A stretch of DNA of 12,961 nucleotides from Gemmatimonadota bacterium (lineage in GTDB: Bacteria > 4572-55 > J002). Shown piece by piece: positions 1-7,376 of this stretch. Position numbers and translations under genes: made by a program. Under the pieces are notes generated by a model. It did not search any database. It was not told the DNA's origin and worked only from the letters and a program-made list of their open reading frames with translations. The stretch is taken from positions 1 through 12,961 of the forward strand of contig RFFQ01000107.1 in assembly GCA_003697105.1 (NCBI GenBank), written 5' to 3'. Within the stretch, counting starts at the first letter, position 1. Each line of letters begins with the position of its first letter.

Positions 1-1779
1 GACGGCTCGAATCTGATTTTCTCGATTCTCTCCAACAGCAACGCCACGCTCGTCACACCCACCATTGACGCGGCGGATAGCACGCTGGATTTCAGTTTCG
101 GGGCGAATGAGAACGGCACGGCGGAAATCGTGATTCAAGCGCAGGATTCGGGCGGGTTGACCGTCACCGATACGCTGGTGGTGACGGTCAATTCCGTAAT
201 CGATGCACCGGTCGTCAATACGCTGAGTGCCGATCTGGTGGGTATCAGCACTGCCCGGCTGAATGGTGAGGTGAATCCGGATAATGACCCGGCAACCGTC
301 GTTTTTGAATATGGATTGACAGCCAGTTACGGCGATTCTGCTATTGCCGATCAAAGTCCGGTGAATGGTTCAAGCCTGCAACGTGTCAGCGTAAACCTGA
401 GCACATTGATACCGGATACCACCTATCATTTCAGAGTAAAAGCGACGAACAGCGCCGGGACGAGTTTTGGAAACGATTCTACATTTACGACGCAAGCGGC
501 AAATTGTGCGATCACGGTGACCAATACCAATGATAGTGGAATTGGCTCTTTACGGTGGGCATTGCAAAGTGTTTGTGATGGGGGCACCATCACGTTTAAT
601 ATTGCAGGTACTGGTTCTCCTCACATAATAACCTTAACTAGCAGTTCATTAACGGTTGGTAATAATGTAACAATTTCCGGCGCAGATACAGATGGTGACA
701 GCATCAAAATTAGCGGGAACAATGCTCGCCGGATATTTATTGTGAATCCGGGTGTAATGGCAACTTTGGAGAATCTGTCTCTTATCAATGGGAATGCTGG
801 CGGATTTGCCAGTGGCGGAGCAATTCAAAATGCAGGTGATTTAACCGTCAACAACGTTATTTTCCATTCAAATACCGCGACGGCCGACGGCGGCGGAATT
901 ATAAACACGGGCGGTACATTGAATGTCAACAATTCCTCTTTTATAAACAACCATGCGGATTACGACGGTGGCGGTATCCGGGTCAATAATGGGACGGTTC
1001 GCATCAATGGGTCTCTGTTTACCGGTAATAGTAGCGGTTTTAGTGGCGCGGCACTCCGGCGGGTTGGTGGCACGCTAACCGTACGAAACAGCACCTTATC
1101 CAGTAATAATGCCGGTATGAACGGCGGCGGTGTCGAAGGAACGAGTACCTTCATCAACTGTACCATTTTTGGAAATTCTGCGGTAAGCAATGGCGGCGGT
1201 GTGTATTCGGGGATTACGCTGGGGAATTCGATTGTGTACAGTAATACGGCCGGTTCTTCCGGACCGAATATTCAGGGTTCATTTACGAGTCTGGGCTACA
1301 ACCTGATTGGGGATGTCAGCGGCGCGTCCGGTTTTACCGGTACGGACATCACGGGCAGTGATCCGCTTCTGGATCCACTGGCTGATAATGGTGGGTCAAC
1401 GTTGACCCATGCCTTACAAGTGGGTAGCCCGGCAATTGATGCTGGGACCCGATCCGGTGCCTTGGGTCACGATCAGCGCGGGTATTTGCGCATCGGTGCG
1501 GTGGACATCGGCGCATACGAAGTTTCCGGTGTACTACCGGATAAAGTTTGGACTGGTGAAGTGAATAATTTGTGGAGCAACCCGGCAAATTGGTCACCAC
1601 CCGGCGTGCCGTACCTTACGGATATTATTTATGTGCCCGGTGGGCATACGGTGCTTATTAATACCGGTACGGTCACGGTGGATAAAGTTTACATTGATGT
1701 GGAAAATAGCGGTAAGATTCAGACCAATACGACTAATGGTGCCCAACTCCGAACTGGCGGATCGACGATTCCGCAATAA
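1..1779 (+). CDS. Secreted/surface beta-helix protein with choice-of-anchor Q domain, 5'-truncated by window edge
   Basis: The frame is open from the first base, so this is the last 592 residues of a larger protein; the GTG at 130 is internal. In order (residue 1 = base 1): the end of a cadherin/Ig-like repeat (1-68); an FN3-like beta domain (about 69-165, with [14 protein letters not shown]); a CSLREA-like lead-in (about 170, [17 protein letters not shown]); a right-handed parallel beta-helix with six GGG(I/V)-type rungs (about 271-420); a choice-of-anchor Q ending (about 454-508, with [25 protein letters not shown] and DIGAYE); and a W-x-G / NLWSNPANW module (517-592). Such proteins are exported and act as adhesins or carbohydrate-binding surface proteins; the ligand cannot be told here. 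No LPXTG, PEP-CTERM or type IX sorting tail is visible at the C-terminus, which ends abruptly soon after the W-x-G module. A terminator follows 24 bases after the stop. Domain assignment is confident; function is inference. Confidence 0.88.
   Translation, partial: DGSNLIFSILSNSNATLVTPTIDAADSTLDFSFGANENGTAEIVIQAQDSGGLTVTDTLVVTVNSVIDAPVVNTLSADLVGISTARLNGEVNPDNDPATVVFEYGLTASYGDSAIADQSPVNGSSLQRVSVNLSTLIPDTTYHFRVKATNSAGTSFGNDSTFTTQAANCAITVTNTNDSGIGSLRWALQSVCDGGTITFNIAGTGSPHIITLTSSSLTVGNNVTISGADTDGDSIKISGNNARRIFIVNPGVMATLENLSLINGNAGGFASGGAIQNAGDLTVNNVIFHSNTATADGGGIINTGGTLNVNNSSFINNHADYDGGGIRVNNGTVRINGSLFTGNSSGFSGAALRRVGGTLTVRNSTLSSNNAGMNGGGVEGTSTFINCTIFGNSAVSNGGGVYSGITLGNSIVYSNTAGSSGPNIQGSFTSLGYNLIGDVSGASGFTGTDITGSDPLLDPLADNGGSTLTHALQVGSPAIDAGTRSGALGHDQRGYLRIGAVDIGAYEVSGVLPDKVWTGEVNNLWSNPANWSPPGVPYLTDIIYVPGGHTVLINTGTVTVDKVYIDVENSGKIQTNTTNGAQLRTGGSTIPQ
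811..1260 (+). repeat. Beta-helix rung repeats within the surface protein gene
   Basis: Six in-phase coding repeats start with (S/D/N)GG(A/G)(I/V)-like motifs at bases 811, 886, 964, 1042, 1120 and 1189. The spacings are 75, 78, 78, 78 and 69 bases, that is 25, 26, 26, 26 and 23 residues. Each unit reads GGGI, then a TLTVNNS-type strand, then an N-rich turn. The period and the stacked N/S/T residues are typical of parallel beta-helix coils. DNA identity between units is low, so these are old protein-level repeats, not recent duplications. Confidence 0.8.
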
Positions 1780-1803
1780 TACGCTTCTCTTTTTCGTACT
1801 CCC

Positions 1804-1839
1804 AAAGATTCCATCTTGCCAATAGATGGAATCTTTTTT
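1804..1839 (+). terminator. Rho-independent terminator of the surface protein gene
   Basis: AAAGATTCCATCT (1804-1816) pairs perfectly with AGATGGAATCTTT (1824-1836) over 13 bp, around a 7-base loop. The descending arm runs into a six-T tract (1834-1839). It ends 51 bases before the start of the next gene. Confidence 0.92.
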
Positions 1840-1890
1840 ATGTTGGGGGCAAAGTGCATCGTGTTTGACCCTAAATTTGTGGAGGATAGA

Positions 1891-2490
1891 ATGGATTGGT
1901 CGGATTATTTTTACACCGGTGAGTATATTGAAATCCCTCATCAATTTTATTCAGATTTGACCGAAAAGCCGTTTACACACTGTATCGAATGTGGGCAACC
2001 ATTGGGTGAACCCGGTATTCAGTATATCATTGAAAAAGCCATCAAAAACTATCCCGGCCAGCAGATGACGGATACCTTGTTTGAGTATGCCATGTGTCTG
2101 GATTGCTATTGGGAGATGGCGCAATCGCTCTCCCAACTTTCGCAGGAACGCATTGCCGCCTATTTTGAACAACGGGTTGATTTAGTCCTGCGGCGGCAAC
2201 AGTTGGCGCAACTGGGGTTTGAGCGGATTGAGCCGTGGATTTCCAACTGTGTGATTACCGGCAAACCGGCGTCTGAAACATCAGAATATCAAATTATTGG
2301 GCAGTTTGATGGTCCGCATCTGCTTTACACCTATCTGCCGTTCATGATTAGCGGAGACGTGATGGAAGATGTCGCAAAATTGCTTTCCGCGGAGACTCGC
2401 CGTGAGTTGGATAATTTCGGCGAACGCCACTTTGGACCTCCGCCCGAAGTGAAAAAAATATTGAACCGCGGTCCGTTGGTGATGATTTGA
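1891..2490 (+). CDS. Hypothetical protein with two CxxC motifs (probable zinc-binding)
   Basis: A 199-residue soluble protein without signal peptide or membrane segment. I chose ATG 1891 because a GGAGG (1881-1885) sits five bases upstream; earlier in-frame starts (TTG 1816, ATG 1840) fall in or beside the preceding terminator and lack a ribosome site. Visible features are CIEC at residues 31-34 and CLDC at 69-72, a plausible Cys4 zinc site; a further Cys at 120 within CVITGKP; and a helical Q/L/R-rich stretch between about 75 and 110. The segment YIIEKAIKNYP lies between the CxxC pairs. It resembles uncharacterised small CxxC proteins that I cannot name as a family. The gene stands alone between two terminators. 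Metal binding is inferred from the cysteine pattern only; no catalytic residues are recognisable. Confidence 0.8.
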   Translation: MDWSDYFYTGEYIEIPHQFYSDLTEKPFTHCIECGQPLGEPGIQYIIEKAIKNYPGQQMTDTLFEYAMCLDCYWEMAQSLSQLSQERIAAYFEQRVDLVLRRQQLAQLGFERIEPWISNCVITGKPASETSEYQIIGQFDGPHLLYTYLPFMISGDVMEDVAKLLSAETRRELDNFGERHFGPPPEVKKILNRGPLVMI

Positions 2491-2512
2491 GCCGTTGGCA
2501 GTAAACTGGAGA

Positions 2513-2539
2513 ACCTCACAGGGCTCATAAGACTCACAA
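2513..2539 (+). repeat. Degenerate 9-base tandem repeat, three units
   Basis: Three consecutive nonamers, ACCTCACAG, GGCTCATAA and GACTCACAA, share the pattern RNCTCAYAR. They lie in the 201-base gap after the CxxC protein gene. A related nonamer series lies at 7335-7369. Directly after it, AAAATC-TGGC-GATTTT can form a small hairpin with no T tract. Confidence 0.5.
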
Positions 2540-2631
2540 AAATCTGGCGATTTTCAACGGTAGGGAGGTGCACTTGGGTGATCCATTGTAACGGTTTTGC
2601 TCAAACTTGATTGATATTTCTTCTGTATGAT

Positions 2632-2665
2632 GCGATACTTACCGGTGCTGAGTATCGCTTTTTTT
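2632..2665 (+). terminator. Rho-independent terminator upstream of the permease gene
   Basis: GCGATACT (2632-2639) pairs with AGTATCGC (2651-2658) around an 11-base loop, followed by seven Ts (2659-2665). It ends only 26 bases before the permease start. It may terminate the CxxC protein transcript, or act as a leader attenuator for the permease. A possible -10 box (TATGAT, 2626-2631) abuts it, so a transcript starting near 2638 would lack the 5' arm. That last point is inference. Confidence 0.82.
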
Positions 2666-2691
2666 GTATGTGTGGAATATGGGGAGTACGC

Positions 2692-4917
2692 ATGGCAGAA
2701 CATTTACAAGAAATTTTCAAGAAAAAAATAGTTCCGGTGACGTTTGAGCGCTCTATCGGGTTATTTGGTGCGACCACCATCGGGGTAGGAGCGTTGATGG
2801 GCGCAGGTGTGTACGTGCTGATTGGGTTGGCGGCAGAACAAGCGGGACCCTCGGTCTGGCTGTCCTACACCGTTTGCGGAGCGTTGGCGTTTTTAACCAC
2901 CCTAATGTTTGCTGAGTTTGCCCGGCGGATCCCCAAAGCCGGGGGGGGCTACGTGTATGCGTACGATGTACTCGGTAGTGTGGGAGGCTTCATCACCGGC
3001 TGGTTTTTGGCATTAGGTAGCGTGTTCGCTTGCGGGTTGTACGCTATTGGTTTTGCGAAGTATTCCATCTCGGTTTTGGGCTATGATGTGCATGCGTTTG
3101 GGGTCAAACTGATTGCGATAGGGGCAGTGTTGGTTTCCATGCTGATAAACTCACGTGGCACCAAAGGAGCGGATAAAATTCAAAACTTCCTGACATGGGG
3201 AAATCTGGCGATTTTAGCCGTGTTAATTTTCGCCTCGTTGTTTCACTTGGATTTCCGGAATGCCACCCCGATGTTCCCACGAGGACTTGCCGGCACCGGC
3301 TCTGCAATTTCGATTATCTATATCTCCTTTTTCGGCTACCAGTTGATCGCCAACAATGCCGATGAGATCATCGAACCGGCGAAAACCGTGCCCAAAGCCA
3401 TGATGCTGGCGATGGGCATCAGTTTTACTTTTTATTTGCTGATTGCGGTGGTTGCGGTTTTGGTGGTGCCATGGCAGGAACTGGCGGCTTCCAATGCCCC
3501 GCTGGTGGTTGTGGCAAGTAAAAGTTTCGGTTCGGCGGGTTGGTTGCTGATCTCGTTCGGAGGGATATTAGCCTCAGCGGGAGCCCTCAATAGTACGTTA
3601 CTCTCCAAAGGGCGGCAAATTTACGCGATGGGCAACCATCACTTTTTGCCCCGTATCTTGGGACGAATCCACGAGGCAAAAAAGACTCCGCAAGCCGCGC
3701 TCTATGCCGGCGGGTTGCTGATCATGCTGATGTTGCTCGTTTTTGATTTAGGATTTATTGCTAAATCCGCAAATTTTTGTTTGCTGGCATCGTTGTTACC
3801 CATCTCGCTGGCGTTGCGCAAACTTTACCGGGACTATCCAGAGCACCGTCCGGCGTCGTTTTTCCGGCGTCGCTTGCCAGAAGCGGCGCTAATCGCTAAT
3901 GTCGGCTTGCTGTTCACTCTGGATTGGCTCTCGCTAATGTTTGGTGTTCAACTGGCGGGTATTGGCGCGGTGGTCTATTTTGTCTATTCGCGCAAGCGCG
4001 AGATTCGCACCCGCGACGGCATGAACATCGTATTAGCAGAGCCCGAAAAAAAACCGCTGCTCCGCCTCAGCACCGGCACCCGGATTTTAGTTCCGATGGC
4101 AAATCCCAAAACCCAACAGGCGATTTTCTCCGTCTCCGATGCGATGCTCGCCCACCAAGAAGGCGGGGAAATTATTGTGCTGTCAGTGGTCAATGCGCCG
4201 GAGCAGGTCAGCTTTTATGCGGCACTCTCCAATGCGGATTACGCGCTGGAGATTATCGAACGTAGTGCCGCACTGGCAAAGCTGACCAAAGTCCCCGTCA
4301 AACCCATTATCCGGGCGTCACGAAGTATCCCGCGCGGAATTGTTCATGCGGCAGAAGAGGAAAATTGTAATCTGATTGTAATGGGCTACGCTGGGACGAA
4401 TCCGACCAAATCCGCCAGTTTGATGGAGGAGGTGTTACACCACACCCATACGGACACTATTTTTATTAAATTGAAAAGGCTAGATGATTATTTTGCACCT
4501 AAACGGATTGCCGTTTCGTTGGGCGGGCGGTTCAATCTCAATTTGCAGCTCATGGTGCAACTTGCCGGTAATTTAGCCGATTATTTCGGGGGGGAGATTA
4601 CGTTCCTCAACATCTTACCGACCGATTTTACCCCCGATCAAAAAGCGCAGACCGATAAAGCGTTTATCGAAGCGTTACAGCAGGATCACTCGCGGGCACT
4701 ATACAACATTCAGGTGCTTGCTTCGGACGAACCGCTGGAAACGCTGGTGGAAAAATCCACCGAATTCGACCTGCTGATTGTCGGAACTACGAAAGTCGCT
4801 ATGCTGGAACAGGCGGTCGTGGGAAGTTTTGCCACCCAAATTGCCGAACGTTCGCACTGTTCCGTCGCTATTGTGCGCGTTGTACCTACCCCGGAGAAGA
4901 TCATCAAGAAGATTTAG
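2692..4917 (+). CDS. APC-family amino acid permease with two C-terminal UspA domains
   Basis: A 741-residue fusion. ATG 2692 is chosen for its GGGGAG (2681-2686) five bases upstream; the in-frame extension to 2611 would run through the terminator hairpin. Residues about 20-445 form the polytopic transporter of the amino acid-polyamine-organocation superfamily: GVGALMGAGVY (31-41) is the glycine-rich broken helix 1 that binds the substrate backbone, AEFARRIPKAGGGYVY (about 75-89) follows helix 2, and IIYISFFGYQLIANNADEI marks helix 6. Residues about 461-598 and 604-735 are two UspA-like alpha/beta domains (TRILVPMANP; KRIAVSLGG). Neither keeps a full G-2x-G-9x-G(S/T) nucleotide motif: the first has GYAG without the final GS, the second GTTK with GS. 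ATP binding is therefore doubtful. The transporter sits in the inner membrane with UspA domains in the cytoplasm, presumably sensing stress or energy state. Substrate is unknown. Confidence 0.93.
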   Translation: MAEHLQEIFKKKIVPVTFERSIGLFGATTIGVGALMGAGVYVLIGLAAEQAGPSVWLSYTVCGALAFLTTLMFAEFARRIPKAGGGYVYAYDVLGSVGGFITGWFLALGSVFACGLYAIGFAKYSISVLGYDVHAFGVKLIAIGAVLVSMLINSRGTKGADKIQNFLTWGNLAILAVLIFASLFHLDFRNATPMFPRGLAGTGSAISIIYISFFGYQLIANNADEIIEPAKTVPKAMMLAMGISFTFYLLIAVVAVLVVPWQELAASNAPLVVVASKSFGSAGWLLISFGGILASAGALNSTLLSKGRQIYAMGNHHFLPRILGRIHEAKKTPQAALYAGGLLIMLMLLVFDLGFIAKSANFCLLASLLPISLALRKLYRDYPEHRPASFFRRRLPEAALIANVGLLFTLDWLSLMFGVQLAGIGAVVYFVYSRKREIRTRDGMNIVLAEPEKKPLLRLSTGTRILVPMANPKTQQAIFSVSDAMLAHQEGGEIIVLSVVNAPEQVSFYAALSNADYALEIIERSAALAKLTKVPVKPIIRASRSIPRGIVHAAEEENCNLIVMGYAGTNPTKSASLMEEVLHHTHTDTIFIKLKRLDDYFAPKRIAVSLGGRFNLNLQLMVQLAGNLADYFGGEITFLNILPTDFTPDQKAQTDKAFIEALQQDHSRALYNIQVLASDEPLETLVEKSTEFDLLIVGTTKVAMLEQAVVGSFATQIAERSHCSVAIVRVVPTPEKIIKKI

Positions 4918-4930
4918 CGGGATTATTCCG

Positions 4931-4958
4931 TTGAAATTTTGCTGAAATCGGCTATATT
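4931..4958 (+). promoter_or_regulatory. Predicted sigma-70-type promoter
   Basis: TTGAAA (4931-4936) and TATATT (4953-4958) are separated by 16 bases. This predicts a transcript start near 4965, about 40 bases before the ATG of the signal-peptide-like ORF at 5006. It lies 13 bases after the permease stop, and no terminator is seen between them. Confidence 0.6.
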
Positions 4959-5005
4959 TTAGATGGAGTCTGATTCTTTTTCCGGTTTCCTCACGAGAGT
5001 GCACC

Positions 5006-5116
5006 ATGCCTATCCTATTGATTCTTCTTTTTTTATTATCTGCACCGTTCTTCACAAAAGAACTCCCTACCGACAGCGCCTGTATCCCGCTGGAGATCGA
5101 GACCCAAAGGCTGTGA
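5006..5116 (+). CDS. Short signal-peptide-like ORF; possible detached N-terminus of the next protein
   Basis: Thirty-six codons beginning MPILLILLFLLSAPFF and ending at TGA 5114. The start has a weak GAGAG (4995-4999) six bases upstream and sits at the expected distance from the promoter at 4931-4958. The N-terminus is a convincing hydrophobic export signal, followed by a short polar stretch with one Cys. Three readings are possible: a small secreted or membrane peptide, a translated leader, or the true N-terminus of the membrane protein encoded downstream, separated by a frameshift. The bases 5117-5189 are open in a different frame again (frame of 4963-5226, with LLSDSALLSLLHDTENEKR), so two frame changes would be needed to join all parts. 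Identity as a real gene is uncertain. Confidence 0.35.
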   Translation: MPILLILLFLLSAPFFTKELPTDSACIPLEIETQRL

Positions 5117-5189
5117 CACTGCTATCTGATAGCGCTTTGCTGTCTCTGCTCCACGATACAGAAAACGAAAAGAGGGGTGGACTCCAACT

Positions 5190-6506
5190 TTGGGAGATAT
5201 TGATTTTGGAGCATCTTCCATTGTAGCATTTACTGTACACGGGATGGATTGTCATTACAGCATTTCCTCGAATGAACTTTACTCCATGATTATCGTTTTT
5301 TTAGGGTTGCTCTATTTAGGGGTGTGGATTATGATTTTTAATCTGATCGTTCATCTCACCTTTCGTGGATTCTGGATCGGCATTATTGGGTTGGGGTCGG
5401 TCTATCCGGATGGGATTCAATATGACCGGCTGAAATATAACGCCAAATTTACCCGCTATTTAAAGAATAAAATTCCCAGTTTGGAATCTCTGGCACTAAA
5501 TCTGGATAAAATTTCCAGCAGTATCTTCAGCTTCACGTTTTTGATCTTTTTTATGTTTATGTCCATCGGGGTGTTCATTGCTGTATTAGTGGCATTCAAC
5601 CTAATCATTACCACCATCATCAACATATTTAGCTTGAAAGCGATTGTTTTTGCCGGTCTTTCTTTGGGACGGATACTTGCTGCATTGGCGAATTTGGCGT
5701 TGATTCTGTTTATTGTGGGTGGTCTTTTGTCCGTAGTAGATTTTCTTTTTCAGGGAATATTTAAACGGATTCCATGGCGGTGGTTCGCTGTTCCCTATTT
5801 TCATTTGTCCCGATTTTACCGCATCATTTCGTTGGCGTTTATCTACGAAGCTATTTACTATAGTTTGATTAGCAATCTTTCTAAAAAAGTAGTTGGGGTT
5901 ATTCTGATCGGTTATTTGCTGGTGATTTTCTCGGTCTTTAATTTCAGTTACAGCGAATTTATTTATTACCCCAGTTTGGGTGATGAGACGACTCCGAGTG
6001 TTATGTCTAAGCGGCACTATCAAAACTTTTTACCGAATGATATTCCCTATCTGCTTATCCACCCGGTTATCCAGTCCAATATTATTCGCGATGAACCCGT
6101 TCAACTGTTTATTCCGTATTTGGTAAGTGATAATGATAGCTTAAAGGCTCGTTGTCCGGATGCCCAACCCTTTCGTGAACTGGGGTTCAACAGTAAAAGC
6201 AAGTTTAATATAGGGGGTAAAAAGGGTGAACAAACGGGTCTAACTATTTCGACGAATTTACCGAGTCACGGGATAGAAAATACAGCGATGGTGCTGGATT
6301 GTCTGGCTAATTTCTACACCATCAGTGTGGATGATTCTATCTATACTAACCTCCCGTTTACTTTTTTCAAACACCCGAATCATAATGAACCCGGTATATT
6401 AACCTACATTCCCACCCATCAGATGCCGAAGGGTTATCATATCCTAGCAGTCAAAGCCAACCGTGCGGATGCTACACCCAGTTACATCTCTTTTTGGTTG
6501 CAGTGA
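5190..6506 (+). CDS. Hypothetical polytopic membrane protein with C-terminal extracytoplasmic domain
   Basis: I do not recognise this family. The longest plausible reading is 438 residues from TTG 5190; ATG 5244 and ATG 5286 are alternatives. None has a good ribosome site (GAGGGG lies 12 bases before 5190), so the start is unresolved, and the preceding 180 bases may hold frameshifted N-terminal sequence. Numbered from 5190, hydrophobic segments lie at about 33-56, 111-147 (long enough for two), 151-191 (two), 211-228 and 234-255. A basic, polar loop runs from 71 to 110, and FKRIPWRW is at 191-198. Residues 261-438 are hydrophilic and beta-rich, ending in GYHILAVKANRADA and a C-terminal SYISFWLQ. 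This suggests about six membrane helices plus a periplasmic beta-sandwich-like domain. The stop (TGA 6504-6506) overlaps the ATG of the TSUP exporter, so the two are translationally coupled and may work together. Function unknown. Confidence 0.72.
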   Translation: MGDIDFGASSIVAFTVHGMDCHYSISSNELYSMIIVFLGLLYLGVWIMIFNLIVHLTFRGFWIGIIGLGSVYPDGIQYDRLKYNAKFTRYLKNKIPSLESLALNLDKISSSIFSFTFLIFFMFMSIGVFIAVLVAFNLIITTIINIFSLKAIVFAGLSLGRILAALANLALILFIVGGLLSVVDFLFQGIFKRIPWRWFAVPYFHLSRFYRIISLAFIYEAIYYSLISNLSKKVVGVILIGYLLVIFSVFNFSYSEFIYYPSLGDETTPSVMSKRHYQNFLPNDIPYLLIHPVIQSNIIRDEPVQLFIPYLVSDNDSLKARCPDAQPFRELGFNSKSKFNIGGKKGEQTGLTISTNLPSHGIENTAMVLDCLANFYTISVDDSIYTNLPFTFFKHPNHNEPGILTYIPTHQMPKGYHILAVKANRADATPSYISFWLQ

Positions 6507-7264
6507 TGCTAGAACTTACTTTTTTTACCTCTGTCCAGCAGTTTCTCATCATCGGTGGGATCATCTTCCTGAGTCAATTTGTTTATTCTGCTATTGGATT
6601 TGGGTCTGGGATGATTGCTATCTCCCTCCTAACGCTTCTCTACGGTCAAATTGATCTGTTTGTGCCCTTTTTTACCCTGCTGTGCCTACCGGCGGAAGCC
6701 TGGATTTCTATCAAAGACCGTCATCAAATCAATTATCAGCACACCTGGATTTTTTTGGTGTTTATCATTCCGGCGCTGTTTCTGGGTTCGCTGTTGCTTA
6801 AACAGGAATCCAACCAACGTTTACTCCTGCTCTTGGGGGCGGTGATTGTCATTTTTGCGTTGTATTACCTCTTTTTTGAAGATCGAATCCGGTTCAATTT
6901 GCAACATCGGGGGTGGCTTTTGTTTTTTGGTGTTCTGAGCGGAGTTTTAGGTGGTTTGTTTGCCATCGGAGGACCTCCCCTCATCTTCTACTTCAAAAGT
7001 ATTCGGCTTAATAAAACGGAATTTCGGGTAGCGTTGATGAGTATTTTTTTGGCGATGACGATTGCCCGATTTGTCATCTATGTGGGTTTGGGGTTTTACT
7101 CCGTGCCTATGCTTTGGAGCATGGGATTGACACTCCTGTTTGCGGTTGCCGGTCTGATTGCCGGTCTGAGATTTCATGATCTGCTCCCTGAAACCCTATT
7201 TAAGCGGTTGACGTCGTTTGTCTTATTTATCTCCGGTTTATTGCTTTTCCTCAAAAATTTTTAA
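6506..7264 (+). CDS. TauE/SafE (TSUP) family anion/sulfite exporter-like permease
   Basis: A 252-residue inner-membrane protein of the TSUP superfamily, whose studied members export sulfite, sulfoacetate or related organosulfur anions. ATG 6506 is preferred because it overlaps the upstream stop as TGATG; the earlier TTG 6494 lies inside the upstream gene. No strong Shine-Dalgarno is present, in line with coupled translation. The two-repeat layout is visible: the first half begins with FVYSAIGFGSGM (about 25-36), and the second with GVLSGVLGGLFAIGGPPLI (from 142), the paired glycine-rich motifs of the family. About eight hydrophobic segments are seen, with length typical of the family (about 250). 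Substrate cannot be read from sequence; sulfite or another sulfur oxyanion would fit the PAP phosphatase gene downstream, but that is inference. Confidence 0.88.
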   Translation: MLELTFFTSVQQFLIIGGIIFLSQFVYSAIGFGSGMIAISLLTLLYGQIDLFVPFFTLLCLPAEAWISIKDRHQINYQHTWIFLVFIIPALFLGSLLLKQESNQRLLLLLGAVIVIFALYYLFFEDRIRFNLQHRGWLLFFGVLSGVLGGLFAIGGPPLIFYFKSIRLNKTEFRVALMSIFLAMTIARFVIYVGLGFYSVPMLWSMGLTLLFAVAGLIAGLRFHDLLPETLFKRLTSFVLFISGLLLFLKNF

Positions 7265-7290
7265 AAATGTGCTAACCGCTGACTTCACAA

Positions 7291-7319
7291 TTGATTTTCC
7301 CGCTGTTTTCAACTATTAT
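7291..7319 (+). promoter_or_regulatory. Predicted sigma-70-type promoter for the PAP phosphatase operon
   Basis: TTGATT (7291-7296) and TATTAT (7314-7319) are separated by exactly 17 bases, predicting a start near 7326, about 50 bases before ATG 7377. It lies in the 112-base gap after the TSUP gene, which shows no clear terminator. Confidence 0.6.
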
Positions 7320-7334
7320 CAGGGGGCAGTTAGC

Positions 7335-7369
7335 AACTCCCAAACTTGTAAAACTCGTAAAACTCATGG
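7335..7369 (+). repeat. Degenerate 9-base tandem repeat next to a ribosome site
   Basis: Successive units AACTCCCA (8 bases), AACTTGTAA, AACTCGTAA and AACTCATGG start at 7335, 7343, 7352 and 7361. The last unit runs into the GGAGG ribosome site (7368-7372) of the PAP phosphatase gene. The nonamers resemble those at 2513-2539 (shared core CTCRYA). The tract would be transcribed as part of the 5' leader. Confidence 0.55.
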
Positions 7370-7376
7370 AGGATGT

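Noticed and set aside
1594-1944. Minus-strand ORF of 116 codons spanning the surface protein end and the next gene
   Set aside because: It crosses a strong plus-strand terminator and two plus-strand genes, and its translation shows no domain.
2540-3215. A 15-base exact match (AAATCTGGCGATTTT) at 2540-2554 and 3201-3215
   Set aside because: The word is partly self-complementary and one copy is coding within the permease. One such match in a 13 kb window is only mildly unexpected and nothing around it is shared.
3924-4265. Plus-strand ORF of 113 codons inside the permease gene
   Set aside because: It is an alternative frame of the permease-UspA junction, rich in Arg, Pro and His, without a start signal.
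5601-6023. Minus-strand ORF of 140 codons
   Set aside because: It lies wholly inside the membrane protein gene on the other strand, has a polar low-complexity translation and no ribosome site. It is a shadow of the plus-strand coding frame.
7218-7376. Upstream extension of the PAP phosphatase frame
   Set aside because: It overlaps the TSUP gene and the predicted promoter. ATG 7377 has a GGAGG at correct spacing and gives the family-typical N-terminus.
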